Source: Sphingomonas oleivorans (GTDB lineage Bacteria; Pseudomonadota; Alphaproteobacteria; Sphingomonadales; Sphingomonadaceae). Taken from it: a stretch of 64,000 nt of DNA. Where the stretch lies: the NCBI RefSeq assembly GCF_003050615.1, contig NZ_NWBU01000017.1, forward strand, positions 114,588-178,587, read 5' to 3'. The notes beneath the pieces are model-generated. The model was not told the origin of the DNA and did no database searches. It saw nothing but the letters and a program-made list of their open reading frames with translations. Of this stretch, positions 20,090 to 29,672 are shown piece after piece. Numbering within the stretch: the first letter of the stretch is position 1; every line of letters begins with the position of its first letter. Made by a program: the position numbers and the translations under genes.

Positions 20090-21838
20090 ATGCTGAAGAG
20101 CTGGTTGAATGGCACTGTCGCACTAGGAATGGCCCTGCTCGCTTCGGGCTGCGCAGTCGCCGCCGAGCCCGTGCAGGGCAACACATCTCCTACCCCGATG
20201 AAGATGCCCGCCAATCCGGCGGCGGCACAGGCGGACTGGTGGAAAAAAGCGGTTTTCTACGAAGTCTATCCGCGAAGCTTCGCCGACAGCGACAATGATG
20301 GCGTCGGCGACCTGAAGGGCATTGCCGGCCGGATCGATTATCTGCGGGATCTTGGCATCGATGCGATCTGGTTGACGCCGATGTTCCCCTCGCCTCAAGT
20401 CGACTTCGGCTATGACGTGTCCGACTTCAAGGATGTGGACCCGCAATATGGCACGCTTGCCGATCTCGACCGGCTGATCGCACTCGGCAAGCAGAATGGC
20501 GTCAAGCTGGTGCTGGACCTCGTCATCAATCACACATCGGATCAGCATGAGTGGTTCAAGCAGGCCAGCAGCGCGCGCGACAATCCCTATCGCGATTTTT
20601 ACATCTGGCGCGATGGCAAGGCCGGTGGTCCGCCCAACAACTGGACCTCGCAATTTGGTGGCCCGGCCTGGACCGGGAATTCGAAGGCCGGCCAATATTA
20701 TTATCATATGTATACGCCGGAGCAGCCCGACCTGAACCTGCGCAATCCGAAGGTTGAAGCGGCGATGTTCGACATCGTTCGCTGGTGGTTCGACAAGGGC
20801 GTCTATGGCTTCCGCCTCGATGCGGTCGATTCCATGTTCGAACGCGAGGATCTGAAGGATAATCCAGAACTTCCCGGCAAGGACGAATATGGGATGCCCC
20901 GGCAGGAGCGCATCAACAATTATCGTCTGCCCGAAGTCCATACTCAGCTGCAGCGGCTGCGCGGGCAGGTGGTCGATCGCTATCCCGGCCGGGTGCTGAT
21001 CGGCGAGACCTATGCCGAGACGGGCAAGGACATCGCCCGCTATTACGGCCCGCGCAATGACGAGATCCAGATGCCGATGTTCCTGAGCCTGATCAGGGCA
21101 AAGCCGTTCGCGGCATCGTCGCTGCGTGAACGCATCGAGGCGGTGGAAAACAATCCGGTGGGCGGCTGGCCGACCTTCGCGCTCGACAATCATGACAACA
21201 TCCGCGCGGCCAGCCGGCTGACGCCACCCGGCCATGATCCGGACGATATAGCGAAGCTGACGGGCGCCCTGCTGCTGACGCTGCGCGGCACGCCGATCCT
21301 CTATTATGGGCAGGAGATCGGAATGCTGAACAACGATCCGAAGCGGGTCGAGGATGTGCAGGATCCGATCGGCCGCAAGGGCTGGCCGCAGGAGAAGGGC
21401 CGCGACGGCGAACGCACGCCCATGCAGTGGGATGCATCGGTCAATGCGGGCTTCAACCGCGGTGCCAAGCCCTGGCTGCCGGTCGGTGACGATTATCGCA
21501 CCCGGAACGTCGCCGCGCAGACGTCCGATCCCAGCTCTGTCCTCTCATGGTATCGCCAGTTGATCGCGCTGCGCCGGACGCATCCGGCATTTCTGGGCGA
21601 TTTCATATCGGTGGACCGGACCAATCCCTCTGTCCTGGCTTTTCTGCGCAGCTCGCCCGAGGCGACCGTGCTCGTCCTTCTCAACTTGAGCGACAAGCCG
21701 GCAACGGTCGGCCTTGCCGCGGTGGAGGCAGTGCGCATCACGAAACCGCTGGCCGTGAACGGCGCAAGCGCCAGCGGGAGCGAAGTCAGCCTGAAGCCCT
21801 TCGGCGCCTATGTCGCGGAGATTGCGCGCCGGAAGTGA
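20090..21838 (+). CDS. GH13 alpha-glucosidase, predicted lipoprotein
   Basis: 582-residue alpha-amylase-superfamily glycosidase. A lipobox (LLASGC near residue 21) follows a hydrophobic signal, so the enzyme is probably lipid-anchored in the periplasm. The TIM barrel starts at WWKKAVFYEVYPRSF; conserved regions are VLDLVINHTSD, GFRLDAVD with nucleophile Asp244, LIGETYAE with acid Glu306, and LDNHDN with Asp369. The all-beta C-domain follows residue 500. The oligo-1,6-glucosidase/alpha-glucosidase subgroup fits best. GGGAGGAAGGGAAG precedes the ATG. It probably forms an operon with the FadR-type gene. Confidence 0.93.
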   Translation: MLKSWLNGTVALGMALLASGCAVAAEPVQGNTSPTPMKMPANPAAAQADWWKKAVFYEVYPRSFADSDNDGVGDLKGIAGRIDYLRDLGIDAIWLTPMFPSPQVDFGYDVSDFKDVDPQYGTLADLDRLIALGKQNGVKLVLDLVINHTSDQHEWFKQASSARDNPYRDFYIWRDGKAGGPPNNWTSQFGGPAWTGNSKAGQYYYHMYTPEQPDLNLRNPKVEAAMFDIVRWWFDKGVYGFRLDAVDSMFEREDLKDNPELPGKDEYGMPRQERINNYRLPEVHTQLQRLRGQVVDRYPGRVLIGETYAETGKDIARYYGPRNDEIQMPMFLSLIRAKPFAASSLRERIEAVENNPVGGWPTFALDNHDNIRAASRLTPPGHDPDDIAKLTGALLLTLRGTPILYYGQEIGMLNNDPKRVEDVQDPIGRKGWPQEKGRDGERTPMQWDASVNAGFNRGAKPWLPVGDDYRTRNVAAQTSDPSSVLSWYRQLIALRRTHPAFLGDFISVDRTNPSVLAFLRSSPEATVLVLLNLSDKPATVGLAAVEAVRITKPLAVNGASASGSEVSLKPFGAYVAEIARRK

Positions 21839-21840
21839 CG

Positions 21841-21868
21841 CGACGGCCGGCTGCCAGCCGGCCCGTCG
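21841..21868 (+). terminator. Hairpin after the GH13 gene
   Basis: GGCCGGCT (21845-21852) pairs with AGCCGGCC (21856-21863), extended by CGAC/GTCG with one bulged C. It begins two bases after the stop codon. No T-run, so termination is likely but not certain. Confidence 0.55.
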
Positions 21869-22044
21869 ATCGATATCGGGGCCTGACTCGCCAAATGCAG
21901 GGAGTCGGGCTTCGATATTTTGTGAATTCAGCCGTGCTGAATCAAAGATCCGCCGGCAGCCGGCCTGCCCGCAAATAACCGCTCCTCATAAGCGGCCGGA
22001 ACCTCATGGCTCGGCCGCTCATGGGGGGGCATAGGCCTTGGCCC

Positions 22045-24438
22045 TCAGAAGCGGAACGACACCTGCCCGCCAATGGTGCGGTGCGCGTCGATCGCCGGCG
22101 TATGGACCAGCGTTCCCGGCGCTGCGAAAACCGAGCGGTTGATGCGCGCGACATAGAACTTGTCGAAGAGGTTGCGGAAATAGAGGCCAACGCGCCAGCT
22201 GTCATCCTCCGCCCCGAAGCTCACATTGCCGTTGAACAGGCCGTAGCTCGGAACGATGGTGAAAGGATCGCCCGCGACCGTATAGGTCCTGCTCCGCCAT
22301 GTATAAACGACATTGGCGTCGATCGAATGATCGCCAAGCGGAACGGAATAATCGCCGCCCACAGTATAGGCATATTTCGGAGCATAGATCAGCGGCTTGC
22401 CCGCCGCCTGATGCACGCGCGTCGTGGTGCCCGGCGCGATGTAGCAGCCGGGGCCCGGCGACGGGTTGAGCGGCTGGCCGGCATAGCAGGAGGTGAGGAA
22501 ATCCGTATATTTGGTCGGCGTATAGGCGACGCTCCCGTTCAGCGAGAAGTTGCGCGAAAGACGCAGTTGCGAGTCCGCCTCAATGCCTCGCGAGCGCAGG
22601 CCGCCCGCATTGGCCAGCACGATCGAAAGGCTGCCGTCCGGGAATTGCGTGACCGTCTGCGTCTGGAAATTCTTGAACTTCTGCGTAAAGGCGGTGACGT
22701 TGAGCGTCAGCGCCCGATCGAATAATTGGGACTTCACGCCGATCTCGTAATTGGTCACCGTTTCCGGCTCCACCTTGCGGACATTGCCGCGGATCGTCGC
22801 GATCGCCGGTGCCTTATAGCCCTGCGACGCCGTCGCATAGATCATGAAGCTGCGCGACGGCTCATATTGCACCGTCACCTTCCCCGAAAAATCATCCTGC
22901 TCGTCGGACAGCGCGGCCGGCGCGAATAGCACGGTCTGCGGGAGAAGCGTGAAATTGGGATCCGCGCTCGTGCGGAAGCTCGCGAAGACGCGATCATGCG
23001 TATAGCGCCCGCCGAGAATGGCGGTGAACTGGTCCGTCAGGTGCAGATTGGCCTGCCCGAACGCCGCATAGCTGCGCGATTTGGCGCGATAGTTGCCGAC
23101 ACCTCCCACCGGGCTGAGCAGCGTGCCGGGGGGCAGGTCGGTGCGGAAGAAGGTGCCGCCCTGCCGCTCCTCCGCATGGACGTCGAGGTCGAAGAAATAG
23201 ACGCCGACGACATAGTCGAGGAAGCCGCCAGTGGGCGAGTTCAGCCGGATCTCCTGCGAAATCTGATCGGCGGTGAGGAAATTTCTGTTGTAGCTGAAGA
23301 TAGGAAGCGACGTATAATCGAGGTCGGACTGCGAGTAATTTTTCTGGTGCTTGTACGCGGTGACGGATGTCAGCGTATAATCGCCCAGATGATAGCTGAT
23401 ATTCGCCTGGATGCCTTCGGACTTGACCGTGGCGAAGGGATGGGTGTCCTGCGCGAATTGCTCGGTGGTCGAGCTCGGCGTGATGCCATAGCCGCCGAGG
23501 ACCTGGGCCAGATCGATCGTATTGGCCGCGCCGGTATAGGGCACAAGCCGGCGATGGACGTTGAGATAGCCCAGGCCGGTGTTACGATGGTTCTGATAAT
23601 CGGCGATGATATAGGCTTCGAGGTCGGGCACCGGCTCCCAGAGCAGCTTGCCCTTCAGCGCATAATCCCGATAGCCGGTGGCGCGCTGGCCGTTGAAGCG
23701 GTTCCGGGACGTCCCGTCGCGACGCTGATAGATGCCCGTCGCGCGGAAGGCGAGATTTTCCGCGACCGGCACATTGACCGTGTTGTCGAGCAGGATCTCG
23801 TCATAGCTTCCATAGCGGTATCGGCCGATGACTTCGGTTTCGCCGAGCCTCGGCTTCTGCGTCACGACGAAGACCACGCCGCCCGAGGCATTTTTGCCGA
23901 ACAATGTGCCCTGAGGCCCGCGCAGCACCTCGACGCGCTCGATATCGCTCAGCGTGTTGATGCCAATGTTGCGGGGCGTGCCCTGCACGACATCGTCGAC
24001 GACCGTAGCGACGGCCTTTTCCAGATTATAGTCCACGCCCTGACTGCCGACGCCCCGGATCTGGAAGCCTGCGCCCTGGCTGGGATTGAAGCTGAGGGAA
24101 GGAGCAACCCGCTGAAGGTCCTCGGGCCGCGTGAACCCCGAATTGTTGATGGCTTCGGAGGATACTGCGGTGATCGACGCTGGCACATCTTGCAGGCGCT
24201 GGCTGCGCCGCTGGCCAGTCACGATGATTTCCTGAGCAGCCGCTTCCGGTTCGGCGGGAGCGGCTTCCGTCGGGCTTGCAACCGCGTCGGCAGGAGCGAC
24301 CGATTGTCCGAACGCCGGCTGGCCCATGCCCGCGGACAGACCGACAAGCAATGCGATCAGGCTCGTTTCGCGAAGCACCGATCGTCTTGCTCGGCTTGGG
24401 GTGTCCCGATGACAAAGGGCAAGGCATTCAGCCGGCAT
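22045..24438 (-). CDS. TonB-dependent outer-membrane receptor
   Basis: 797-residue receptor with a signal sequence, a proline/alanine-rich linker, a TonB-box-like QEIIVTGQRR near residue 70, a plug (VPASITAVSSEAIN to LRGPQGTLFGKNASGGVVFV) and a barrel ending in VSFRF. The start at 24438 is chosen because AAGGAGAGAAAA lies directly upstream; the frame continues 23 codons further without a ribosome site. It is of the class with long barrels that is heavily expanded in sphingomonads. Substrate unknown; the convergent GH13 gene hints at a carbohydrate, but siderophore-like substrates are equally possible. Confidence 0.92.
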   Translation of the reverse strand: MPAECLALCHRDTPSRARRSVLRETSLIALLVGLSAGMGQPAFGQSVAPADAVASPTEAAPAEPEAAAQEIIVTGQRRSQRLQDVPASITAVSSEAINNSGFTRPEDLQRVAPSLSFNPSQGAGFQIRGVGSQGVDYNLEKAVATVVDDVVQGTPRNIGINTLSDIERVEVLRGPQGTLFGKNASGGVVFVVTQKPRLGETEVIGRYRYGSYDEILLDNTVNVPVAENLAFRATGIYQRRDGTSRNRFNGQRATGYRDYALKGKLLWEPVPDLEAYIIADYQNHRNTGLGYLNVHRRLVPYTGAANTIDLAQVLGGYGITPSSTTEQFAQDTHPFATVKSEGIQANISYHLGDYTLTSVTAYKHQKNYSQSDLDYTSLPIFSYNRNFLTADQISQEIRLNSPTGGFLDYVVGVYFFDLDVHAEERQGGTFFRTDLPPGTLLSPVGGVGNYRAKSRSYAAFGQANLHLTDQFTAILGGRYTHDRVFASFRTSADPNFTLLPQTVLFAPAALSDEQDDFSGKVTVQYEPSRSFMIYATASQGYKAPAIATIRGNVRKVEPETVTNYEIGVKSQLFDRALTLNVTAFTQKFKNFQTQTVTQFPDGSLSIVLANAGGLRSRGIEADSQLRLSRNFSLNGSVAYTPTKYTDFLTSCYAGQPLNPSPGPGCYIAPGTTTRVHQAAGKPLIYAPKYAYTVGGDYSVPLGDHSIDANVVYTWRSRTYTVAGDPFTIVPSYGLFNGNVSFGAEDDSWRVGLYFRNLFDKFYVARINRSVFAAPGTLVHTPAIDAHRTIGGQVSFRF

Positions 24439-24688
24439 TTTTCTCTCCTTGTGATTGGGGGCGTTACGCCCCGCTCGTGCACAGGAAATGCATAGACCTT
24501 CTGCCATCGACCAACATCAGCGACTAAGGTCGTAGACGCGCGCGCTACGGCTACAATCGCCGTGCCCGAAAGTCTCCTTCAGCGATTTCGATATCCATTG
24601 GCAGTTGCGCGGCCGCTGTCATTCGACCGCATGGTGAAGCTGATGGACGAGCGGACCGATGCCGAGCTGCGGATCGGCCGAATGCAGC

Positions 24689-26404
24689 CTATGGGCAGGC
24701 GAGCAGTCGCGCCAGCCGTTGGGCATAGCGCTCTGCCGATGCTTCGTTGCGCATCGCTTCGGCCGGCCAGTTGGCGAGCGTACCCGCCGCCAGCCTTGCC
24801 GCGCCAAGACGGAAGGCCAGATAGCAGGGCCTGAAAAAGCCGAGCAGCGCCAAATCGATCGGACGTGGCGCGATGCGATCGAGCAGCGCAACCAGCAGCG
24901 CAAGCCGCTCATCCTCCAGATCGAACTCCGCCGCCGCCCCGGCCACGTCCCAGGCGGGATCCTGCGGCCCGACAAGGTCGTGCCCCATATCATGGTCGAG
25001 CGCGTCGGCCTTCAAAATGCGGCCGTCAGGCAGATGCAGCCATTCCTGCATGTCGCAGCGATTGTCCGTCGCGACCGGGATGGCACGCGCCGCAAGCGCT
25101 GCATCGGGCGCATGGCGAGCCGCGAAGCGCAGCGCCTCGCGCTCGCCCAGCCCCACCCGGATATTGCACTCCGCCATTTCGAACAATGCAGGCAGCGTGG
25201 CGCCCTCCGTCACCGGAGACGGCAACAGCCGCGTGCGGAGCCCCAGATAATGAGCGACCGCCCCGATCGCATCCGTCGCCGCCGGATCGAGCGGCCTCGC
25301 CTCCTCCCAGCGTTCGACGAGGAAGCCGTGAACAAGCCCCCGCACCTCCGGCACCAGCCCTGCGGCATGGAGCGTCCGCGCGCGCTCCAGCTTGTACGCG
25401 CCCTCGCCTATTCCGGCGAAGCGGGCCAGCCATCGCCCCTTCGCCGTCCGGACGAGAAATTTGCGGCGCTCCCGATAGGGATCGACGGCAGGCCAGTCCC
25501 GTTCGTCGGTGAAAACATGCCGCCGCCATGCCCCGCCCGAAATGTCTTCGGGCGGGGCGACCAGCGGGCCGACCAGGCTCGATACCCATGCGGCCAGCCG
25601 CGCGGGCGGAATCAGCTCGTCCATCTCCACGACGGGACGCTGCGCTTCCGCCCAGCGCCGTCGCACGGCATTGCTCGCCTGCGCTCCGGGATTTCCCCCA
25701 TGGCTCGGCAGGAAGGCGATCCGGTCGCGGGGCACGTTCCGCGCCTCGAGAAAACCGGCCACCGCCGCGAAGGAGCTGCCCGAAAGACCCGGCCCTTCAT
25801 CGACCACCACATAATGACAATCCTCTGCCGGCAGCGCTGCGGCAATTTCGGACGCCATCTCGATCCGCCGCCGGAAGGGATGGCTGATCGGCCGGACGGT
25901 GAGCGGCGGCGGCGCGCCGAGCATGGCCGCGACCATTGCGGCAAGGCCGGTGCCGATGCTGCGGATGCCAATCACCCGTGGCGGCGCCTTCAGCACCAGC
26001 CGCGCCGCGGCCAGCGCATAGGCCTCGGGATAGACCGCATAGAAGGCATGCCCCTCCGGCCGCCTCAGTTCCACCGCATCGGGAAGCCTGGCCGGACATG
26101 CCGGCTTCGGCAAAGACACCACGGCGAAACCGCCATGCCAGGACGCCATGATAGCATGCGCCAGTTCGACGAGACTGGCGAGCAGGTCCGCTTCAGCCGG
26201 CGAACCGCCATCTGCCCCAACCTCCTGGAAATGCGCATCGGCGATACCTTGCGCGATCCGGGCCAGCGCGACGAAGGCGGCAACGAGCGCCCCGTGCCGC
26301 GCAATGCCTGCCGGCATGGCCTCGATCTGGCGGAGTTCGGCTGCGATCTGCTCGATCCGCTCGGCAGGACAGGCGCGTTCGGCATGGTCACCATAGACGA
26401 TCAT
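24689..26404 (-). CDS. Fusion protein: phosphoribosyltransferase-like domain plus kinase/APH-like domain (function unknown)
   Basis: 571 residues. The N-terminal half (about 1-260) has a predicted type I phosphoribosyltransferase-like core with IGIRSIGTGLAAMVAAMLG and a PRPP-loop-like VVVDEGPGLSGSSF near residue 200. The C-terminal half (about 300-570) resembles the aminoglycoside-phosphotransferase/kinase fold: FLVERWEEARPL as hinge, CDMQEWLHLPDGRILKAD as a degenerate catalytic loop, and ALDHDMGHDLVG then DPAWDVAG like the metal-binding and helix elements. The usual catalytic HxD is not evident. It is the last gene of the glycan operon, 20 bases after the decarboxylase gene. The domain calls are by motif only, and the product is unknown. 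Confidence 0.6.
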   Translation of the reverse strand: MIVYGDHAERACPAERIEQIAAELRQIEAMPAGIARHGALVAAFVALARIAQGIADAHFQEVGADGGSPAEADLLASLVELAHAIMASWHGGFAVVSLPKPACPARLPDAVELRRPEGHAFYAVYPEAYALAAARLVLKAPPRVIGIRSIGTGLAAMVAAMLGAPPPLTVRPISHPFRRRIEMASEIAAALPAEDCHYVVVDEGPGLSGSSFAAVAGFLEARNVPRDRIAFLPSHGGNPGAQASNAVRRRWAEAQRPVVEMDELIPPARLAAWVSSLVGPLVAPPEDISGGAWRRHVFTDERDWPAVDPYRERRKFLVRTAKGRWLARFAGIGEGAYKLERARTLHAAGLVPEVRGLVHGFLVERWEEARPLDPAATDAIGAVAHYLGLRTRLLPSPVTEGATLPALFEMAECNIRVGLGEREALRFAARHAPDAALAARAIPVATDNRCDMQEWLHLPDGRILKADALDHDMGHDLVGPQDPAWDVAGAAAEFDLEDERLALLVALLDRIAPRPIDLALLGFFRPCYLAFRLGAARLAAGTLANWPAEAMRNEASAERYAQRLARLLACP

Positions 26405-26424
26405 GGCGCGCGAGCCGTTCTATC

Positions 26425-27450
26425 TCATCCGGCGGCGACGGGGCTCTTGATCCTCGCCTTGCCCTCGACCGGCGCGCCCGCACCGAGCTCGGAGGCGAAC
26501 CATGCGCAGGTAGCCGCCAGCCCTTCCTCGAGCGGAACCCTGGGGGACCAGTCGAGCAGCTTGCGCGCGGTGCTGATCTCCGGGCGGCGACGGCGGGGAT
26601 CGTCGATGGGCAGCGGCTTGTGGACGACGGGCGCGGTGGCGCCGGTAAGATCGAGGATATGGTTGAGCAGCTCGTTTACGGTCATCTCGGTGGGATTGCC
26701 GAGATTGACGGGTTCCATTCCGACGCCGTCATGCTCCATCAGGCGCATCAGCCCGTCCACCATATCGGATATGTAACAAAAGCTGCGCGTCTGCGACCCG
26801 TCGCCATAGACGGTGATTTCGCGGCCCGACAGCGCCTGGCAGACGAGGTTGGAGACGACCCGTCCGTCATCGGGGCGCATTTGCGGGCCATAGGTGTTGA
26901 AGATGCGCGCGACGCGCACCTCGGCGCGGCCCATGCGGGCATAATCGAAGGTCATCGCCTCGGCGGCGCGCTTGCCTTCGTCATAACAGGCACGCGGACC
27001 GGTGCAGCTCACCCAGCCGCGATAATCCTCGCGCTGGGGATGCGCCTCCGGATCGCCATAGACCTCGCTGGTCGAGCTGAGCAGGAAGCGCGCGCCGGCC
27101 TCCTCGGCAAGACGCAGCAGATGATGCGTGCCGACCACGTTGGTCAGCATCGTATGTTCCGGATCCGCCTGATATTGCGGCGGCGAGGCGGCGCAGGCGA
27201 GATTGTAGATGCGGGTGAATTGCCGCGTCCGTTCGAGCAGGGAAGGCGGCAGGGGATCGACCACATCGGCCTCGATGAACTCGAAGCCCGGATGCCGCTC
27301 GAACAGGCGGAGATTGACGGGCCGCGCGGTCTGGAGATTGTCGAGGCAGACGACGCGTCGCCCCTGACCCAGCAAAGCCCTGCACAGATGCGAGCCGATG
27401 AAGCCTGCGCCGCCCGCGACCAGGACCAGCTCTTCCTTCCCGTCGGTCAT
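26425..27450 (-). CDS. UDP-glucuronate decarboxylase-like SDR (UDP-xylose synthase family)
   Basis: About 341-residue extended SDR. Rossmann motif GGAGFIGSHL at residue 12; the active-site segment YDEGKRAAEAMTFDY (YxxxK) is characteristic of UXS enzymes that decarboxylate UDP-glucuronate to UDP-xylose, and NTYGPQMRPDDGRVVSN is also typical. The ATG at 27450 has GGGAG six bases upstream and is preferred over one six codons earlier. Product is probably a pentose nucleotide used by glycosyltransferases encoded in the same operon. Another C-4 or C-5 modification of a UDP-sugar cannot be excluded. Confidence 0.82.
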   Translation of the reverse strand: MTDGKEELVLVAGGAGFIGSHLCRALLGQGRRVVCLDNLQTARPVNLRLFERHPGFEFIEADVVDPLPPSLLERTRQFTRIYNLACAASPPQYQADPEHTMLTNVVGTHHLLRLAEEAGARFLLSSTSEVYGDPEAHPQREDYRGWVSCTGPRACYDEGKRAAEAMTFDYARMGRAEVRVARIFNTYGPQMRPDDGRVVSNLVCQALSGREITVYGDGSQTRSFCYISDMVDGLMRLMEHDGVGMEPVNLGNPTEMTVNELLNHILDLTGATAPVVHKPLPIDDPRRRRPEISTARKLLDWSPRVPLEEGLAATCAWFASELGAGAPVEGKARIKSPVAAG

Positions 27451-27480
27451 CGCAGGCTCCCATCCCATGCCCTTGGCGCG

Positions 27481-28587
27481 TCAGCCAGTGACGGCCAGCG
27501 CCGGCGCCTCCGCGCGGCGCATCATCGCCTCCGACAGATAGGCTTCGAGCTCGGCCGCGCGCTGCGCCGCGCTATGACCGGCAAGCGCGCGCGCGCGCCC
27601 TGCCCGCCCGATCGCGGCGGCCACATCGTCCTCCTGCGCCAGCGCGACCGCCACCGCGCCACCATCGAATGCAAGGATGATCTCGCGATCGGGCACGAAC
27701 AGCTCCGCCAGCCCGTCCCAAATGTCCGAGATGATCGGCGTACCGCATGCCGCCGCCTCGAACAGGCGGACCGAGGGCGACCAGCCCGCCCGGATCATGT
27801 CGGCGCGCGTGACATTCAGCGTGAAGCGCGAGGCAGAATAGAAAAGCGCATGATCGGCGGGCGGCAGATGCGCGATCCGCTCGACATTGGCGGGCCAATC
27901 GATATCCGCCGGATATTGCGGGCCGGCGACGACGAAGCGGCGATCCGGCATCACCCGCGCCGGATCGATGAGCAGCCGTTCCAGCATCGGCTGACGATCG
28001 GGGCTGTAGGTGCCGAGATAGCTCAGATCCCAGCGCTTCTTCACATCGAGCGGCGGATAGCTGTCCGGATCCACCGAGCAGAAGAGCGGCCGCGCGGCGG
28101 GTGCGCCATAATGATCTTCGAGGAGATCGAGCGTCGGGCCGCCGGTAAAGGAAAGATAGACATCGTAACCGGGGATCAGCTCCGACGAGAGATAATCGCA
28201 ATCATCCCGCTCCAGCCGGGCGAGCGTCACCGGCGTGTCGATATCGTAGAAGGCGGTGATGCCGCCGGCTACCTCCTGAACGAAGCGCCCGACGGCAGCG
28301 CCATCCGGCACATAGGAACCGACGATCACCGCATCCGCCCCGGCAATCTCACTGCACCAGCGTTGGAGGCCGGCAAGGTCCGCGTAAAATTCCAGCCGAC
28401 AATAATCAGGCGCGGCCAGATCGCGCTGGCTGGCATACCAGGGCGTGTCGCGTTCGAGGAACAATATGTCATGCCCGCGCGCGGCGAAGGCGGCGAGCAG
28501 CGCGCGGAAGGTCGTCGCATGGCCATTGCCCCAGGAGGAGGAAAGGCTGAGGCCCAGCACGACCAGACGGATCGGCTTCGCACTCAT
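27481..28587 (-). CDS. Glycosyltransferase, CgeB-like (paralogue 3 of 3)
   Basis: 368-residue GT-B-fold protein related to the CgeB/spore-coat type glycosyltransferases. The N-terminus has the shared SSSWGNGHATTFRALL motif; the C-terminal nucleotide-sugar half has SPSVRLFEAAACGTPIISD, as in GT4-like enzymes. It starts 4 bases inside the preceding gene (ATGA) and ends 31 bases before the decarboxylase gene. Donor and acceptor are unknown. It is clearly related to the two upstream neighbours, pointing to tandem duplication. Confidence 0.8.
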   Translation of the reverse strand: MSAKPIRLVVLGLSLSSSWGNGHATTFRALLAAFAARGHDILFLERDTPWYASQRDLAAPDYCRLEFYADLAGLQRWCSEIAGADAVIVGSYVPDGAAVGRFVQEVAGGITAFYDIDTPVTLARLERDDCDYLSSELIPGYDVYLSFTGGPTLDLLEDHYGAPAARPLFCSVDPDSYPPLDVKKRWDLSYLGTYSPDRQPMLERLLIDPARVMPDRRFVVAGPQYPADIDWPANVERIAHLPPADHALFYSASRFTLNVTRADMIRAGWSPSVRLFEAAACGTPIISDIWDGLAELFVPDREIILAFDGGAVAVALAQEDDVAAAIGRAGRARALAGHSAAQRAAELEAYLSEAMMRRAEAPALAVTG

Positions 28588-29672
28588 GCCGCCTCCCTCC
28601 GCCGCGCGAAATGCGTCTTGAAGATCGCATCCACCTGCGCGCCGCGCAGCGCATATCTATGCTCGGCCAGGATCCGCACGCGCGCGGCCTCGCCGATCGC
28701 GCGGGCGCGCTCGGGCGTGAGCGCGGCGAGATGATCGGCAACGTCGCGCCCATCGCGCGCGACGAGCACCTCCTCGCCAGGCTTCAGGAACAGCTCGATC
28801 CCTTCCCAGGCATCGGTGATCAGGCAGGCGGCGGCGCCCGCCGCCTCGAACACACGCGTCGCGGGCGAGAAGCCGATATCGGCCATGCTGTCGCGCGCCA
28901 CGTTGAGCAAGGCGAGCGGCGTGCAGTTGAAGGCATTATGCTCGGCCGTATAGACATGCCCGCGATGGCGGACATTAAACGGCATCGGCTTCGTCTCCCA
29001 GCCATTGCCGCCGATCAGAAAGGATCGTTCCGGCAGGGCCGCCGCCGGCTCCAGGAAGAATGTCTCCACCCGCGCCTCCCGATCGGGAAGGCGATTGCCG
29101 AGAAAGGCGAGATCGGCCGCGAAACGCGCATCCGGCGCCACCGGGAAATGGGTTTCGGGATCGAGCGCATTATAGACCGGCATGCAGGCCGCCGCGCCGA
29201 ACCGCTCATAGGCATCGACCACCGGCGGGCCGCCGCCATAGGTGAGCACCATGCCCAGATCGGGCAGGGTGCGACGGACGGGATGGGACGGATCGCGCCG
29301 CATCTCGTCCAAGGTCGCGGCGGCATCCACATCCCAGAAGATTTTGAGCGCATCGTCGCGCGCATGTTCGACGATGCCGTCGAGCAGCTCCGCATCGAAT
29401 ACACCGACGCCGCTCGCCTTGACGACGATATCCGCCTGCCGCGCCTCCGCCAGCACGGCGCGCGTCGCCTCGATCGTCGCGGGATAGACGATCGATCGCG
29501 CCCATATCGGCGGATCGATGTCGCGATGCTGCTGCCGGCCGAAGGCGTCGGGCTCGTAGAATATGATGTCATAGCCGCGCCCCGCGAGATCGCGCAGGAT
29601 GCCGCGATAATAGGTCGCGGCTCCGTTCCAATAGGAGGAGAGCAGGCTGGAGCCGTAAAAGGCGATCTTCAT
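28584..29672 (-). CDS. Glycosyltransferase, CgeB-like (paralogue 2 of 3)
   Basis: 362-residue GT-B-type enzyme. N-terminus MKIAFYGSSLLSSYWNGAAT carries the same S-x-W-x-x-G-x-A/H pattern as both neighbours; the second domain has FSPATRVFEAAGAAACLITD and a C-terminal HRYALRGAQVD segment. Start fixed by overlap with the upstream stop (ATGA at 29669-29672). The frame is open 25 codons further into that gene but without sense. Sugar specificity cannot be read from sequence. Confidence 0.8.
   Translation of the reverse strand: MKIAFYGSSLLSSYWNGAATYYRGILRDLAGRGYDIIFYEPDAFGRQQHRDIDPPIWARSIVYPATIEATRAVLAEARQADIVVKASGVGVFDAELLDGIVEHARDDALKIFWDVDAAATLDEMRRDPSHPVRRTLPDLGMVLTYGGGPPVVDAYERFGAAACMPVYNALDPETHFPVAPDARFAADLAFLGNRLPDREARVETFFLEPAAALPERSFLIGGNGWETKPMPFNVRHRGHVYTAEHNAFNCTPLALLNVARDSMADIGFSPATRVFEAAGAAACLITDAWEGIELFLKPGEEVLVARDGRDVADHLAALTPERARAIGEAARVRILAEHRYALRGAQVDAIFKTHFARRREAA

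Noticed and set aside
26620..28734. About 700-codon plus-strand frame over the glycosyltransferase operon
   Set aside because: Antisense to genes with clear GT and SDR motifs and 4-base coupling; it is a composition artefact.
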